From assembly GCA_022360315.1 (NCBI GenBank), contig JAKSDA010000100.1:1-36105 (forward strand): a DNA stretch of 36,105 nt. Reading direction: 5' to 3'. This stretch comes from Pseudomonadota bacterium (GTDB lineage: Bacteria > Myxococcota_A > Polyangia > Haliangiales > Haliangiaceae). Below are positions 6,479 through 15,406 of this stretch, piece after piece (the stretch's first letter is position 1; every line of letters starts with the position of its first letter). The position numbers and the translations under genes are program-made. The notes below the pieces were generated by a model. It searched no databases. It was not told the origin of the DNA and saw only the letters and a list, made by a program, of their open reading frames with translations.

Positions 6479-9235
6479 TCACTCGACGGGACGCGGTAGA
6501 GATACGATCCGGGCTTCGGTCTTGGCGATGCAGGTTTCGCCGATTCGAGACCGATCGATCACCGCTGGCGCCGACACAGTGTCACCTGCGATGTTCAGTT
6601 CACCAGTGACGACAAAAAGGTAGGCTGCGTCGCCCTCGGTGGTCACTACCGACCCGGGTGCCAGCATGATCTGCTCGCGATCATCGATCCAGGCCAGGCG
6701 GCGGGTGCGGTCGAGGAACCCAAACTGGGCCAGATCTCTGACCGTATTGTCGAAACGCCGACGGGCATAGGCACGCCACACATGGTCGCGCAGGCCGGGT
6801 TGCCGTTCCATCAGCTCGGCCAGGGGATCGTGTCCTATCTCGAGCAAGGTGAGCGCGGTGGCCGCGCGCACTGTGGCGGTGCGGCGTTCGCCGGTGAGCA
6901 GGGCAATTTCGCCGAAAACCTCGCCCGCGCCCAAAACCTCGAGTACGCGCTCCTCGCCGTCTAGCTCGACTACTACCTCGGCAGCGCCGCGCACCACGAT
7001 GAACGCGCTGGTCCCACGTTCGCCCGCCACGACGACGGCTTCGCCCGGTGCCAATATATGGTCGCGGGCGATCTCGGCGACCTCCTGCAGGGTTTCGTCG
7101 TCCAGCTCTGCGAACAGGGGATTGGCTCGACAGAGCTGGATCGAAGACGGCAGGTCGAACTCGATGCGGGCAAATGACAGCCGCTTCATGCGCTCTTCCA
7201 CGGAGGCCACCGCGATCTGGCCATCGCTCTCACCCAGCGAGCCGTCGCGGGCGAGCTGTTGAAACTCTTCGCGTTCCAGGTTGAGCTGGATGCGGCGAGC
7301 CAGCTTGACTTCAATGGCCCGCACGAGTTCGGGCAGGTCGATCCGCATCTCCTCGACCCGCTGCTTGGATACGCGCAGATTGCGTTCATACGTGGCGCGA
7401 ATTTCCGCTGCGACCTGGCGATCGGCCTCACGGAGCTCGGCGAGGCTGTGCAGAATTGTCCCTGCAGCGACCGCCTCGGCGCGGGCAATATCATAGAGCA
7501 ATGCCAGGCGCTCCAGATGCAGAGTCCGGATGCGCGGCAGCAATCGCTGCCACAGTGAACTGCCGTGGCGAACGCTGGCTTCAGTACGTGCGCGCGGCGG
7601 AGCCAGATCGCCCTGGGCCAGGCTGTCCTGATGTCGGTCGAGTTCTTCCAGAAGAGCGCGCAGCGCAGCCGGGCTGAGCGTGCCGCGTCCAAACTTGGCC
7701 CAGTACTCCCGCCGCTCCATGCTCAGCGCTCTATGCCAATACCCTACCGCGCGCTGGCTCGAGCTGGCATCGGCCAGTTCGGCCTCGGTGGCTTCGATCT
7801 GTCGATCGAATTCGGCTCGCCGCCTGTCCAGATCGCGCAGCGGCAAGGTCCAGTCCACTGCGCGCAATCCACTCTGAGTCGATAGCTCTTCCAGACGCTC
7901 CGCAACCGTGCCGAGAGCTGCAGCTTCGACACTGAGACGAGCCAGCCGCTCGCTGGCCGGACGCCTGGTGAGTCCCAGCCGACCCATGACCCACCCGGCC
8001 GTGGCGCCGTTGACAAACACCGTGAGAAGTACAACCCCGGCTGTGGTGAGCATGATCTGCCGGCTCAGCTCAGCATCGATCTCAGGTCGCTGACTCACCA
8101 ACAGAGCCAGCGCCAGAGAGACTGCTCCGCGCAGGCCACCCCATGAAATAATGCCGGCCTCCTGGGGCGAAAGCGGACTTCCAACCCCGGCGAGTAGCGG
8201 CCGGAACGTATAGGTGATGGCAAACCGCACCAATACGATCAGGATGTATGCACCGGCGACCAGGAATAAATCCGATACCCGGGCCGCGCCCAGCTGCTTG
8301 GCGACGACTAGCCCGACCAAAAAGAAAATGAGTGTGTTGGCTATATAGGCCAGCATCTCCCAGAACTGGTGTTGAAAATGGGCAACCTCGGGGCTGGTCG
8401 CTGTCCGACCACGACCGCCAAGCCACAGCGCAGCGACCACGATGGCGATGACCCCAGACACATGCAACATACCCTCGGCGACCAGCATGGCCAGATACGC
8501 CACGACGAACGTGAACGAGATCTCGACCAGAGGGTCGTTGAACGTGCGCGCCATCCACCACGACGAGACAAGCCCGATGATCAGGCCGACTGCAATGCCG
8601 CCACTGACCACGATCGCGAAGCGCTGGAGTGTCCCGGCCAAACTGAACTCGCCCTGAGTTTGGGCCAGAAGTTCGACGAGCACCATGAACACCACGATCG
8701 CGGTACCGTCGTTGAGCAGCGACTCGCCCTCGATGAGCACGCCGAGCCGCTTGGGCGCGTTGACCTCGCGCAAGATGGCGACCACAGCCACCGGATCGGT
8801 GGCGCTGATGAGCGCGCCAAAAACCAGAGCTGCCGTCATGCTCCAATCCCACACCCCCCAGGTCAACACAAACATCCCGCCAGCGATCAGGGCTGTGCTG
8901 AGCAGAAGCGCTGGCCCGGCCAGGATACCGACCGCGCCGCGCTCTTTCCAAAACGCGTGCTGGTCCACAGAATAAGCCGACTCGAAGACCAAAGCAGGCA
9001 GAAATACGAATAGGATCAGGTGCGGCGAGATGTTGGCACCCCGCTGCAAAAGAGCGTCGACCAGGCCGGACTGGGAGTCGATATTGGCGAAAAATTGGCC
9101 CACACCGAGACCCAGGAGCATCATGGCCACGGTATAGGGAAAGTGAATTCGCCTGGATAGAGCCCGGGTTGCCGCACCCGCGATCAACACGGCGCAAATG
9201 ATGAAGACAACGGTAAATTCGGTATCATGCCTCAA
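6479..9235 (-). CDS. CPA1 Na+/H+ antiporter with C-terminal cyclic-nucleotide-binding domain
   Basis: This 918-residue inner-membrane protein exchanges Na+ (or K+) for H+. The first about 420 residues form the multi-helix CPA1/NhaP transport domain. ISATDPVAVVAILREVNAPK begins at 143, with Asp147 in the unwound helix, and EGESLLND ends with the Asn175-Asp176 pair typical of electroneutral CPA1 exchangers. A long charged helical segment (about 440-700) leads to a cyclic-nucleotide-binding fold at about 705-840. This holds GEVFGEIALLTGERRTATVR, including the Arg that usually contacts the cyclic-nucleotide phosphate. The layout resembles SOS1/sperm-NHE-like long exchangers and suggests direct control by cAMP or cGMP. 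The ATG at 9235 precedes the first membrane helix. It is divergent from the outer-membrane gene run across a 398-bp gap. Confidence 0.93.
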   Translation of the reverse strand: MRHDTEFTVVFIICAVLIAGAATRALSRRIHFPYTVAMMLLGLGVGQFFANIDSQSGLVDALLQRGANISPHLILFVFLPALVFESAYSVDQHAFWKERGAVGILAGPALLLSTALIAGGMFVLTWGVWDWSMTAALVFGALISATDPVAVVAILREVNAPKRLGVLIEGESLLNDGTAIVVFMVLVELLAQTQGEFSLAGTLQRFAIVVSGGIAVGLIIGLVSSWWMARTFNDPLVEISFTFVVAYLAMLVAEGMLHVSGVIAIVVAALWLGGRGRTATSPEVAHFQHQFWEMLAYIANTLIFFLVGLVVAKQLGAARVSDLFLVAGAYILIVLVRFAITYTFRPLLAGVGSPLSPQEAGIISWGGLRGAVSLALALLVSQRPEIDAELSRQIMLTTAGVVLLTVFVNGATAGWVMGRLGLTRRPASERLARLSVEAAALGTVAERLEELSTQSGLRAVDWTLPLRDLDRRRAEFDRQIEATEAELADASSSQRAVGYWHRALSMERREYWAKFGRGTLSPAALRALLEELDRHQDSLAQGDLAPPRARTEASVRHGSSLWQRLLPRIRTLHLERLALLYDIARAEAVAAGTILHSLAELREADRQVAAEIRATYERNLRVSKQRVEEMRIDLPELVRAIEVKLARRIQLNLEREEFQQLARDGSLGESDGQIAVASVEERMKRLSFARIEFDLPSSIQLCRANPLFAELDDETLQEVAEIARDHILAPGEAVVVAGERGTSAFIVVRGAAEVVVELDGEERVLEVLGAGEVFGEIALLTGERRTATVRAATALTLLEIGHDPLAELMERQPGLRDHVWRAYARRRFDNTVRDLAQFGFLDRTRRLAWIDDREQIMLAPGSVVTTEGDAAYLFVVTGELNIAGDTVSAPAVIDRSRIGETCIAKTEARIVSLPRPVE

Positions 9236-9633
9236 GTGGATCTCACTTCATCGCGACCGCAATCACGTGGAATTCGCGATGCGGAATGATAGGAATGAAC
9301 GGTGGACAGGCCAAATTTGACCGGGTCGATGCGCGTTATCGTTGCCCTGTCCAGGTCGACCACAACTGGACAGCAGATGGCAATCGAGCCGCAAAACCGG
9401 TCGCGCCGGGTAGACCACCGCGGCCTTCGGATTACCAAGGGTCGGGCCGGGATCGCGCTCAACCCGGTGCGGCATCTATTCGAAATCCCTAATAATTTGA
9501 TTTTAAAAGTTTTTTTCAGAAACACCTCGGCCTTGCTGGCCGCTTTCTCGAAGTCGAGGAAAGCAGGCGAATCGCATAGTTGCAAAACTTCGCCCGCTTT
9601 CATATAGCTCGTGTTCCAACAAAGGAGACATCC
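9236..9633. other. Divergent intergenic region, promoter region presumed
   Basis: This lies between the leftward antiporter and the rightward secreted-protein operon. It contains no supportable gene. An AT-rich patch (AATAATTTGATTTTAAAAG, 9490-9508) with a run of seven T is the likeliest promoter or promoter-upstream element, but no confident -35/-10 pair was found. The ribosome site AAAGGAG lies at 9620-9626, in front of the ATG at 9634. Confidence 0.35.
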
Positions 9634-10473
9634 ATGTCTAGATTGCGGAGCGTTGCCGGTGCAGCTGTGGTGCTGGCCTTAGTGGTTGCGAACTATCGCG
9701 TCGCCCGCGCCGATTCTCATATCGAGGACAGCAGCGTAGCGGAAGTCAGCGGCCAGTTGACCCTTCCCGCGGGCAGAGTGTTCATTCTGGTGCCGTTCGA
9801 GTTCAACTTGACCAAAGACGCCGAGTTCGAACCTGTCTCGGTCGCGCCTGACGTCTGGTACGGAGTCGTGGACGCGTTGACCGTCGGCCTCGTGCACAGT
9901 GCGGGCGGGCTCAACGGCCTCTTCGGTGGCGTGGGCAAGGGTGTCTGCTTCACCGGCGAGGAACAGGGCTGCGCCGAGGTCTATGACAATGCGGGGCTCG
10001 CCTTGCGGCTCAATCTGCTGAGCGGCTCGTTTGGGCTGGCTGTCGAAGTCGGCGGTTTCGTCAACAAATTCGACCCGCTCACAGTGGTCGCCAAAGCGGG
10101 CTTCATCGCCAATTTGCAGGCCGGACCGCTCAATGTCGTGCTCAATCCCAATATGCTCATCGGAGTCACCGAACGCGATGCCGACGCCATGGCGGGTACA
10201 CCTGACAACAAGGAAGTGATCAACGCGCCCATCGCGTTTGTGCTCGGGCTCGGCTCCAAGTTCAGCGTCGGCGTGCAGTCGGGAATCACCGGTCCGCTCG
10301 AAGACTTTGCCGACCTCTATGTCGTGCCCCTATCAGCCGGGTTGAGATTGGTCGCGACCAACAACATCTCGTTCGATCTCACCTTCAGCTTTCCCGGGTT
10401 TTACAGCGCGCTTTTGGAGGAAACCAGTACCGATAATCGAACCATGACCCTTGCCGCCGCACTGGCACTCTAA
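9634..10473 (+). CDS. Secreted putative outer-membrane beta-barrel protein
   Basis: The start at 9634 is preceded by AAAGGAG with a 7-nt spacer; a longer frame back to 9580 has no such site. The 279-residue product begins with a Sec signal peptide (MSRLRSVAG, hydrophobic core, likely cleavage after VARA near residue 28). The mature part consists of alternating short hydrophobic strands with aromatic residues (for example [26 protein letters not shown]) and ends in an all-strand pattern. This fits an outer-membrane barrel, but no named family is recognised. Two Cys (CFTGEEQGC) may form a loop disulfide. It heads an operon: the next gene starts 22 bp after its stop. Confidence 0.75.
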   Translation: MSRLRSVAGAAVVLALVVANYRVARADSHIEDSSVAEVSGQLTLPAGRVFILVPFEFNLTKDAEFEPVSVAPDVWYGVVDALTVGLVHSAGGLNGLFGGVGKGVCFTGEEQGCAEVYDNAGLALRLNLLSGSFGLAVEVGGFVNKFDPLTVVAKAGFIANLQAGPLNVVLNPNMLIGVTERDADAMAGTPDNKEVINAPIAFVLGLGSKFSVGVQSGITGPLEDFADLYVVPLSAGLRLVATNNISFDLTFSFPGFYSALLEETSTDNRTMTLAAALAL

Positions 10474-10495
10474 CCGGATTTCAGGAGGTATCGAT

Positions 10496-11191
10496 ATGTT
10501 CCAGATACGTCTTTTGCTAGCCGCCCTTGCCGCGGCGTTGTTGGGAGTCGGCTGTGGCTCCACTGCCGGCCGGGTCTGCCAGCCGGTCAACACGTGGTCT
10601 ATGGCCTCGTTTTCCTGCTCTGCGGTCAGCGAGACGCCGCAGCCCGAGCAAGTGGCCGAGATCGAGCCCGAACCCGAGCCCGAGCCCGAACCCGAACCCG
10701 AACCCGAACCCAGCGCCGATACGGATCCCGGCACAGACACCGATACCGGTTCGGATCTCGATCCTGCCAGTGGGACGGATACTGCGGCCGAGCCCGAACC
10801 CGAGCCCGAACCCGAGCCCGAACCCGAGCCTCCGGCACCGATGGTCGCACTCGAGGGCAATGAGATTCAGGTCCAGGGGCAAATCCAGTTCGAAGCCGGC
10901 AACGCGACCATTCTCGACGACTCCAAGCCGATTCTCGACGAGATGGTCCAGCTCTTGAACGACAACTCCGATATTCGGCGGGTCACCATCGAGGTTCGCA
11001 CCGACGCGGGCAGCCGGCGAGCGAGTAAGAAGCTGGCCAAAAAGCGGGCGCGAGCACTGCGCAAATACCTCACCAAGCAAGGGGTCAAGAAGCGGCGCGT
11101 CAGGGCAAAGGGCAAGGCCAAAAAGGCGAGCGAGGATTCCGAAGAGGACGTCATAACATTCAAGGTCAAGCTAAAACGGCGCCGCCGGTAG
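10496..11191 (+). CDS. OmpA-like lipoprotein with Pro-Glu repeat linker
   Basis: ATG at 10496 has an excellent ribosome site (AGGAGG, 6-nt spacer). The 231-residue product starts with a lipoprotein-like signal ([20 protein letters not shown], Cys20; the lipobox is loose). Two Pro-Glu repeat tracts separated by an Asp/Thr-rich stretch form a rigid linker. The C-terminal half (about 120-215) follows the OmpA peptidoglycan-binding pattern: [20 protein letters not shown], then [11 protein letters not shown] and RARALRKYL. These retain the Asp and Arg positions that contact peptidoglycan in the family. The last 30 residues are strongly basic ([20 protein letters not shown]), which is unusual and replaces the acidic or neutral end of normal OmpA domains. 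It probably anchors the envelope to the wall and is cotranscribed with the barrel protein. Confidence 0.8.
   Translation: MFQIRLLLAALAAALLGVGCGSTAGRVCQPVNTWSMASFSCSAVSETPQPEQVAEIEPEPEPEPEPEPEPEPSADTDPGTDTDTGSDLDPASGTDTAAEPEPEPEPEPEPEPPAPMVALEGNEIQVQGQIQFEAGNATILDDSKPILDEMVQLLNDNSDIRRVTIEVRTDAGSRRASKKLAKKRARALRKYLTKQGVKKRRVRAKGKAKKASEDSEEDVITFKVKLKRRRR
10664..10830 (+). repeat. Two GARCCC-type hexamer tracts coding Pro-Glu repeats
   Basis: Tracts at 10664-10711 and 10790-10830 consist of GAGCCC/GAACCC hexamers encoding Glu-Pro dipeptides. GAG and GAA alternate among repeats, so the protein repeat is conserved while the DNA is partly randomised. The tracts are likely to vary in length between strains by slippage. 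Confidence 0.85.
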
Positions 11192-11232
11192 CACCGACCT
11201 CTGCCCGCAATCGGGCTCCCGGCTCCTGCCGG

Positions 11233-12525
11233 TTGCCCGACGCGAGTTGGATACAGCATCCATCACAGCCATGTCTTGCTGGATTGGCTGTGCTGATCGC
11301 CGGGCTGGCAGCCGGTCCCACTGGGCTCGCCCAGCCAGCAACCGAGCCACTGCGCGTACTGGTTCCTGACCGCCAGAACCTTCAGTTTGCCAGTCTGTGG
11401 ATCGCTCAGGGCGCGGGATTCTTCGCAGCCGAAGGCGTCCCGGTCGCAATCGTGACGCCGCCAGCGCGGCCACTCACCGTGCAGTGGCTGCGCGATAGCA
11501 GGGCAGATGTGGCCGTTCTGCCGCCACCGATGTACCTGGCACTCATCGGCGAGGGGTTTGCCATCCGCATCGTGGCCAATCTGTTGCGCCGCGATCCGAT
11601 CAACCTGGTGGTATCCCGATCGGCATGGACCCGCCTGACCGGGCGACCGCAGTTTCGGTCGATCGAATGCCCGGCCGCTCGGCCGGTCCGCTCCGCAAGC
11701 ACTCCGAATCGCATTCCTTGCCCGGACGTCCGCGGCGCCCCGGTCATCGAGCGCTTGCGGGCATTGCGCGGAATGTCGATCGGAGTGGCTCAGGGTCCGC
11801 AGCCGCGGTTGAGAGCCCTGTTTCACAGCCACGGGCTGGTCGTGGACGACGTGGTCGATGTCGCGATCATCCCGGGCCCGAAGCAGAATGCCGCGCTGGC
11901 CGAGGGCCGGGTCGATGCGCTCTACGCCCACACGCCGTTTCTCGAGCGCGCTCTTTTGCACCAGGATGCAGCTCTCTATGTGAATCAATCGGCGGGTGAA
12001 GTGCCTCGACTGGCCGAACAGCAGATTCACACACTGGTCGTGACAAAAACGTTCATCGACCAGCACAGCGAGACGGTGCACGCTCTGGTCCGCGCCCTTT
12101 TGCGGGCGCAGCGCCTGGCCAACAAAGATGTTGCCCGGGCGCAACAAGCAGTCCGGGCCGCGCTTCCCCACCTGCCCGGGGCCGAGGTCGACCGCGCCAT
12201 CGAACTCTACGCGCCGGCGTTGCCGAGCGATCCCGCGGTCTCGGTCGCCGGCGTACTCGCCGCGCTCGACCTCTATCCGATCATGGGAGTGGCGCCCGGA
12301 CAAGAAGCGGCATCGATCGCACCGTTTGTGGCAACACATGTCGCTCGCGCGGCAATTGCAGATATCGATCGACTGCCCCGGCAGCGACTGCCCCGGCAGC
12401 CGCGCCCACCCCTGCCCGAATCCACTCATTCTACTCTGTGGGTGACATTCGGGTGGATGGCTGGCGGAGTCGGCGTGCTGCTCATCCTTCTGGCAGCGAA
12501 GAGGCTGATCAAACGCCGCTTCTGA
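11233..12525 (+). CDS. NMT1/THI5-like substrate-binding protein with C-terminal membrane anchor
   Basis: The about 430-residue protein begins with a hydrophobic export segment (CLAGLAVLIAGLAAG, near residues 14-28). It continues with LRVLVPDRQNLQFASLWIAQ and GFFAAEGVPV, the opening pattern of NMT1/THI5-like periplasmic binding proteins that capture nitrate, sulfonate or thiamine-precursor ligands. RADVAVLPPPMYLALIGEGF and LRGMSIGVAQG are further family-like segments. A Pro/Arg-rich linker and one membrane helix (VTFGWMAGGVGVLLILLAA) ending in RLIKRRF close the protein, so it is tethered at the membrane instead of free. No ABC permease or ATPase gene is nearby. An insertion of about 25 residues (about 140-165, Arg/Pro/Cys-rich) interrupts the fold. 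The start is uncertain: TTG at 11233 lacks a ribosome site and the frame remains open into the previous gene. Confidence 0.78.
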   Translation: MPDASWIQHPSQPCLAGLAVLIAGLAAGPTGLAQPATEPLRVLVPDRQNLQFASLWIAQGAGFFAAEGVPVAIVTPPARPLTVQWLRDSRADVAVLPPPMYLALIGEGFAIRIVANLLRRDPINLVVSRSAWTRLTGRPQFRSIECPAARPVRSASTPNRIPCPDVRGAPVIERLRALRGMSIGVAQGPQPRLRALFHSHGLVVDDVVDVAIIPGPKQNAALAEGRVDALYAHTPFLERALLHQDAALYVNQSAGEVPRLAEQQIHTLVVTKTFIDQHSETVHALVRALLRAQRLANKDVARAQQAVRAALPHLPGAEVDRAIELYAPALPSDPAVSVAGVLAALDLYPIMGVAPGQEAASIAPFVATHVARAAIADIDRLPRQRLPRQPRPPLPESTHSTLWVTFGWMAGGVGVLLILLAAKRLIKRRF

Positions 12526-12564
12526 TATCATATCTTTCGTACCACCTGTAAAGTCTCCGACAAT

Positions 12565-14445
12565 ATGATAAGCGCGATGAGCAGGTCGATAAACGTGATG
12601 AACGCGATAAACGCGATGATAGTCCTGTGTATGATTGGCTGCAGCAGCGGTCCCCGGGGCAAGGCGGCGGATACAAAACCACGCGAGTCGGGGCAAGCGG
12701 CGCGGACGCCTTCCGGTCCGTCTCCGCTCATCGGCGATGCGGCCATCGGGGTCTCGAACGCCGAACTCGCCGATCTTTTGCGCGACGCATGGGAATGGAG
12801 GATGGAGCAATCGCCGACCCAGGCGACTACCCTGGGCGATCACCGCTACGACGATCGAATCGCCGATCGCTCGCGTCTGGCCATCGAGCGGGCGCGCAAA
12901 AAGCACCGCCTCTTGCTCGCCCGAGCCGCAGCAATCGACCGCGGCAAGCTCGGCGTGAAGGACGCCATCACCCTGGCCCTGTTCATCGAGCAGGTCGAGT
13001 CGGCGATCGCCTCGGAAGTGTGCGAGTTCGAGAGTTGGAATGTCTCGCCCCACCGGGACCCGAGCAGCATCTACAATCGGCTGCCCCAGCAGCACCGCAT
13101 CCGGTCGTCCGACGATGCGGCCAATTTGCTGGCCCGGTACCGAGCCATCCCGAAGGCGATCGACGACCTCATCGCCAACCTCGAGCGCGGTGCTGACGCG
13201 GGATTGTTCAGCAATGTGGAGTCGGTACGCCGGACCATCGAAATGGTCGATGGGCAGCTCGACCAACCGATCGCGGACTGGGCATTGCTCGAACCACTGG
13301 CCACCATTGCCGAGGTTGGTGGCCGGCGGGCCGAGGAGTTGCAGCGTTCGTTTCGCGATGTAGTGGCCGAGGAGATCGCCAGCGCCTATCGGCGCTATCG
13401 CGATTTTTTGGCCACACATGTCCTATCCCGTGCTCGCTCGGGCGATCGGGTGGGACTGCACGCCCTGCCCAATGGCGTCGCCTGTTATGCCGCGCGCATT
13501 CAACACCACATCGGGCTGGCCAGGTCGGCCGAAGAGTTGCACCAGCTCGGCCTGAGCGAGGTCCGGCGCATCAACGACGACATGCGCGCGCTCGGCCAAT
13601 CGCTCTTTGGCACCGACGATCTGGCCGAGATTTTGGCTCATCTGCGCAGTGATCGGTCGCTGTATTTCGACAGCGCCGAGGCCATGCTGGAGGCGGCCAG
13701 GAAGGCTCTCGATCGGGCCAACGCCGCCATGCCGCGGGCGTTTGGCCGGTTGCCCCGGGCCCCCTGCACCGTGGTCCCCATTCCCGACTACGAGGCGCCG
13801 TTTACCACCATTGCCTACTATCGCCCGCCGCACTATGACGGCAGCAAACCGGGTGAATATTTTGTCAACGTCTATCAGCCGCATACCCGGCCGCGCTACG
13901 AGTTTCAGGCGCTGAGTTTTCACGAAGCCGTGCCCGGCCACCATTTGCAGATCGCCATTGCCCGGGAGCTCGAGGCCCTGCCCGCCTTGCGCAAATTTGC
14001 CCACCAGACCGCGTTTGGCGAGGGATGGGCTCTGTATACCGAAAAGCTGGCCGACGAGCTCGGCCTCTACGACGGCGACCTCGACCGCATGGGCATGTTC
14101 AGCTACGACGCCTGGCGGGCGTCGCGTCTGGTCGTGGACACCGGCATACACGCCCTGGGCTGGACCCGCGAACGCGCCGAGCAGTTTATGCGCCAGCACA
14201 CAGCGCTGGCCGAGAACAACATCAGCAACGAGGTCGATCGCTACATTGCCCGGCCGGGCCAGGCCCTGGCGTACAAGGTGGGCCAGCTCGAAATCCTGCG
14301 TCTGCGCGCCTGGGCGCAAAAAGAACTCGGCGAGCGATTCTCTCTGCCCGGCTTTCACGACACCGTACTCGGCCAGGGCAGCGTGAGCCTGAACGTTCTG
14401 GCGCGACAGGTCGAGGACTGGGTGGCGGCGCAAAAAAACCAGTGA
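12565..14445 (+). CDS. DUF885 family lipoprotein (putative metallopeptidase)
   Basis: This 626-residue protein is of the DUF885 family, all-helical proteins related to zinc carboxypeptidase-like enzymes. A short lipoprotein signal ends in VLCMIGC (Cys26). HEAVPGHHLQ at 453-462 gives the family's HExxxGHH zinc-binding motif. FGEGWALYTEKLADELG, about 30 residues later, supplies the downstream Glu. YYRPPHYDGSKPGEYFVN and FSYDAWRASRLVVDTGIHA are other conserved DUF885 blocks. Length is normal. Substrate is unknown; an envelope peptide is likely from the lipoprotein signal. The first ATG (12565) has no strong ribosome site, and in-frame ATGs at codons 5, 12 and 18 are possible. It starts 39 bp after the binding-protein stop, so it may be the last gene of the rightward run. 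Confidence 0.92.
   Translation: MISAMSRSINVMNAINAMIVLCMIGCSSGPRGKAADTKPRESGQAARTPSGPSPLIGDAAIGVSNAELADLLRDAWEWRMEQSPTQATTLGDHRYDDRIADRSRLAIERARKKHRLLLARAAAIDRGKLGVKDAITLALFIEQVESAIASEVCEFESWNVSPHRDPSSIYNRLPQQHRIRSSDDAANLLARYRAIPKAIDDLIANLERGADAGLFSNVESVRRTIEMVDGQLDQPIADWALLEPLATIAEVGGRRAEELQRSFRDVVAEEIASAYRRYRDFLATHVLSRARSGDRVGLHALPNGVACYAARIQHHIGLARSAEELHQLGLSEVRRINDDMRALGQSLFGTDDLAEILAHLRSDRSLYFDSAEAMLEAARKALDRANAAMPRAFGRLPRAPCTVVPIPDYEAPFTTIAYYRPPHYDGSKPGEYFVNVYQPHTRPRYEFQALSFHEAVPGHHLQIAIARELEALPALRKFAHQTAFGEGWALYTEKLADELGLYDGDLDRMGMFSYDAWRASRLVVDTGIHALGWTRERAEQFMRQHTALAENNISNEVDRYIARPGQALAYKVGQLEILRLRAWAQKELGERFSLPGFHDTVLGQGSVSLNVLARQVEDWVAAQKNQ
12572..12619 (+). repeat. 9-bp tandem repeat at the start of the DUF885 gene
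   Basis: ACGTGATGA, ACGCGATAA and ACGCGATGA run head to tail at 12593-12619, with a related GCGCGATGA at 12572-12580. They encode the Asn/Met/Ala/Ile n-region of the signal peptide and supply several alternative ATG codons. Confidence 0.65.
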
Positions 14446-14458
14446 TCGGCCGGTACTG

Positions 14459-14487
14459 AGCTGACCCGGATCAGGTTGGTGTCAGCT
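14459..14487. terminator. Possible bidirectional terminator hairpin
   Basis: AGCTGAC (14459-14465) pairs with GTCAGCT (14481-14487) around a 15-nt loop, between the convergent DUF885 and badI genes and touching the badI stop. There is no T-run, so it is a weak candidate. Confidence 0.3.
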
Positions 14488-15406
14488 AGCGGAACTTCGG
14501 TTTGCGTTTGGCGAGAAAAGCTGCGACGCCTTCTTTGGATTCGTCGGTACCGTAGTACAGAGCCAGGGCTTGCATTCCCTGGCTGGCGATGCCGCGGATG
14601 TTTTCGCTGTCGGCGTTGAACGATCGCTTGGCGATAGACAGAGCAGTCGGGCTTTTTTCCAGGATCTCCTCGCACCACGCCCGCACTTCGGCGTCGAGTT
14701 GGGCCGCGGGCACCACCGCGTTGACCAGCCCCATGCGCTCGGCCTGCTCGGCCGAGTACCGGCGGCACAGATACCACATCTCGCGGGCTTTCTTCTCGCC
14801 GATCACCCGGCTGAGATAGGCGGTGCCAAAACCGGGATCAACCGATCCCACTTTGGGTCCGACCTGGCCAAACACCGCAGTGTCGGCGGCAATCGTCAAG
14901 TCGCACAGAGTTGCCAGGACATTGCCGCCGCCGATGGCATACCCCTGCACCCGGGCGATGACCGGCTTGGGTGCGTCGCGGATGGCGCTGTGCAGTTCTT
15001 CGATCGGCAGGCCGATGGTGCCGCGGCCGTCATATTGTCCCTGGTGGGCCGACTGATCGCCGCCCGTGCAGAATGCTTTTTCACCGGCGCCGGTCAGTAC
15101 GATCACGCCAATATCTTTTTTCCAGCCTGCCCGGCCAAACGCGTCAATGAGCTCCTCGCAGGTCTGGCCGCGAATCGCGTTGTATTTTTCGGGCCGATTG
15201 ATGGTGATCTCGGCGATGCCGCTGTCTTCTCGGTAGAGGATGTCACGATAGTCCACGGTGAATTCTCCCTTGTGCAGTTGGTTGATAAACAGAAACGCAA
15301 ACGCAACGACAAATAGCAACGCAAACGCGGCGACCAGCAGCCATACAGTGTGCCAGCGGTATCGATCACTGCTCATCCAGTATGCGGCAAAGACATCGAT
15401 CGTCAT
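14486..15406 (-). CDS. badI: 2-ketocyclohexanecarboxyl-CoA hydrolase (BadI) with membrane-spanning N-terminal extension
   Basis: From residue 51 the protein matches BadI, the crotonase-fold enzyme that hydrolytically opens the ring of 2-ketocyclohexanecarboxyl-CoA to pimelyl-CoA. Conserved blocks include AFCTGGDQSAHQGQYDGRGT, ARVQGYAIGGGNVLATLCDL, FGQVGPKVGSVDPGFGTA and a C-terminal TDESKEGV..F..KRKPKFR. The normal family length is about 260. Here the frame starts at 15406 with an ATGA overlap on badH and adds 50 residues containing one membrane helix (VWLLVAAFALLFVVAFAFLF). GTG at 15256 (residue 51) has its own ribosome site, AGGGAG, eight bases upstream. It would give a 256-residue soluble BadI. 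Either the gene makes two forms or only the internal start is used. MenB-like naphthoate synthases are the main alternative, but the dehydrogenase partner favours BadI. Confidence 0.88.
   Translation of the reverse strand: MTIDVFAAYWMSSDRYRWHTVWLLVAAFALLFVVAFAFLFINQLHKGEFTVDYRDILYREDSGIAEITINRPEKYNAIRGQTCEELIDAFGRAGWKKDIGVIVLTGAGEKAFCTGGDQSAHQGQYDGRGTIGLPIEELHSAIRDAPKPVIARVQGYAIGGGNVLATLCDLTIAADTAVFGQVGPKVGSVDPGFGTAYLSRVIGEKKAREMWYLCRRYSAEQAERMGLVNAVVPAAQLDAEVRAWCEEILEKSPTALSIAKRSFNADSENIRGIASQGMQALALYYGTDESKEGVAAFLAKRKPKFR
15254..15270 (-). promoter_or_regulatory. Internal ribosome site and GTG start within badI
   Basis: AGGGAG (complement of 15265-15270) lies eight bases before GTG at 15254-15256, exactly where canonical BadI proteins begin. 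This site decides whether the product is a soluble protein or starts with the membrane helix. Confidence 0.6.
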
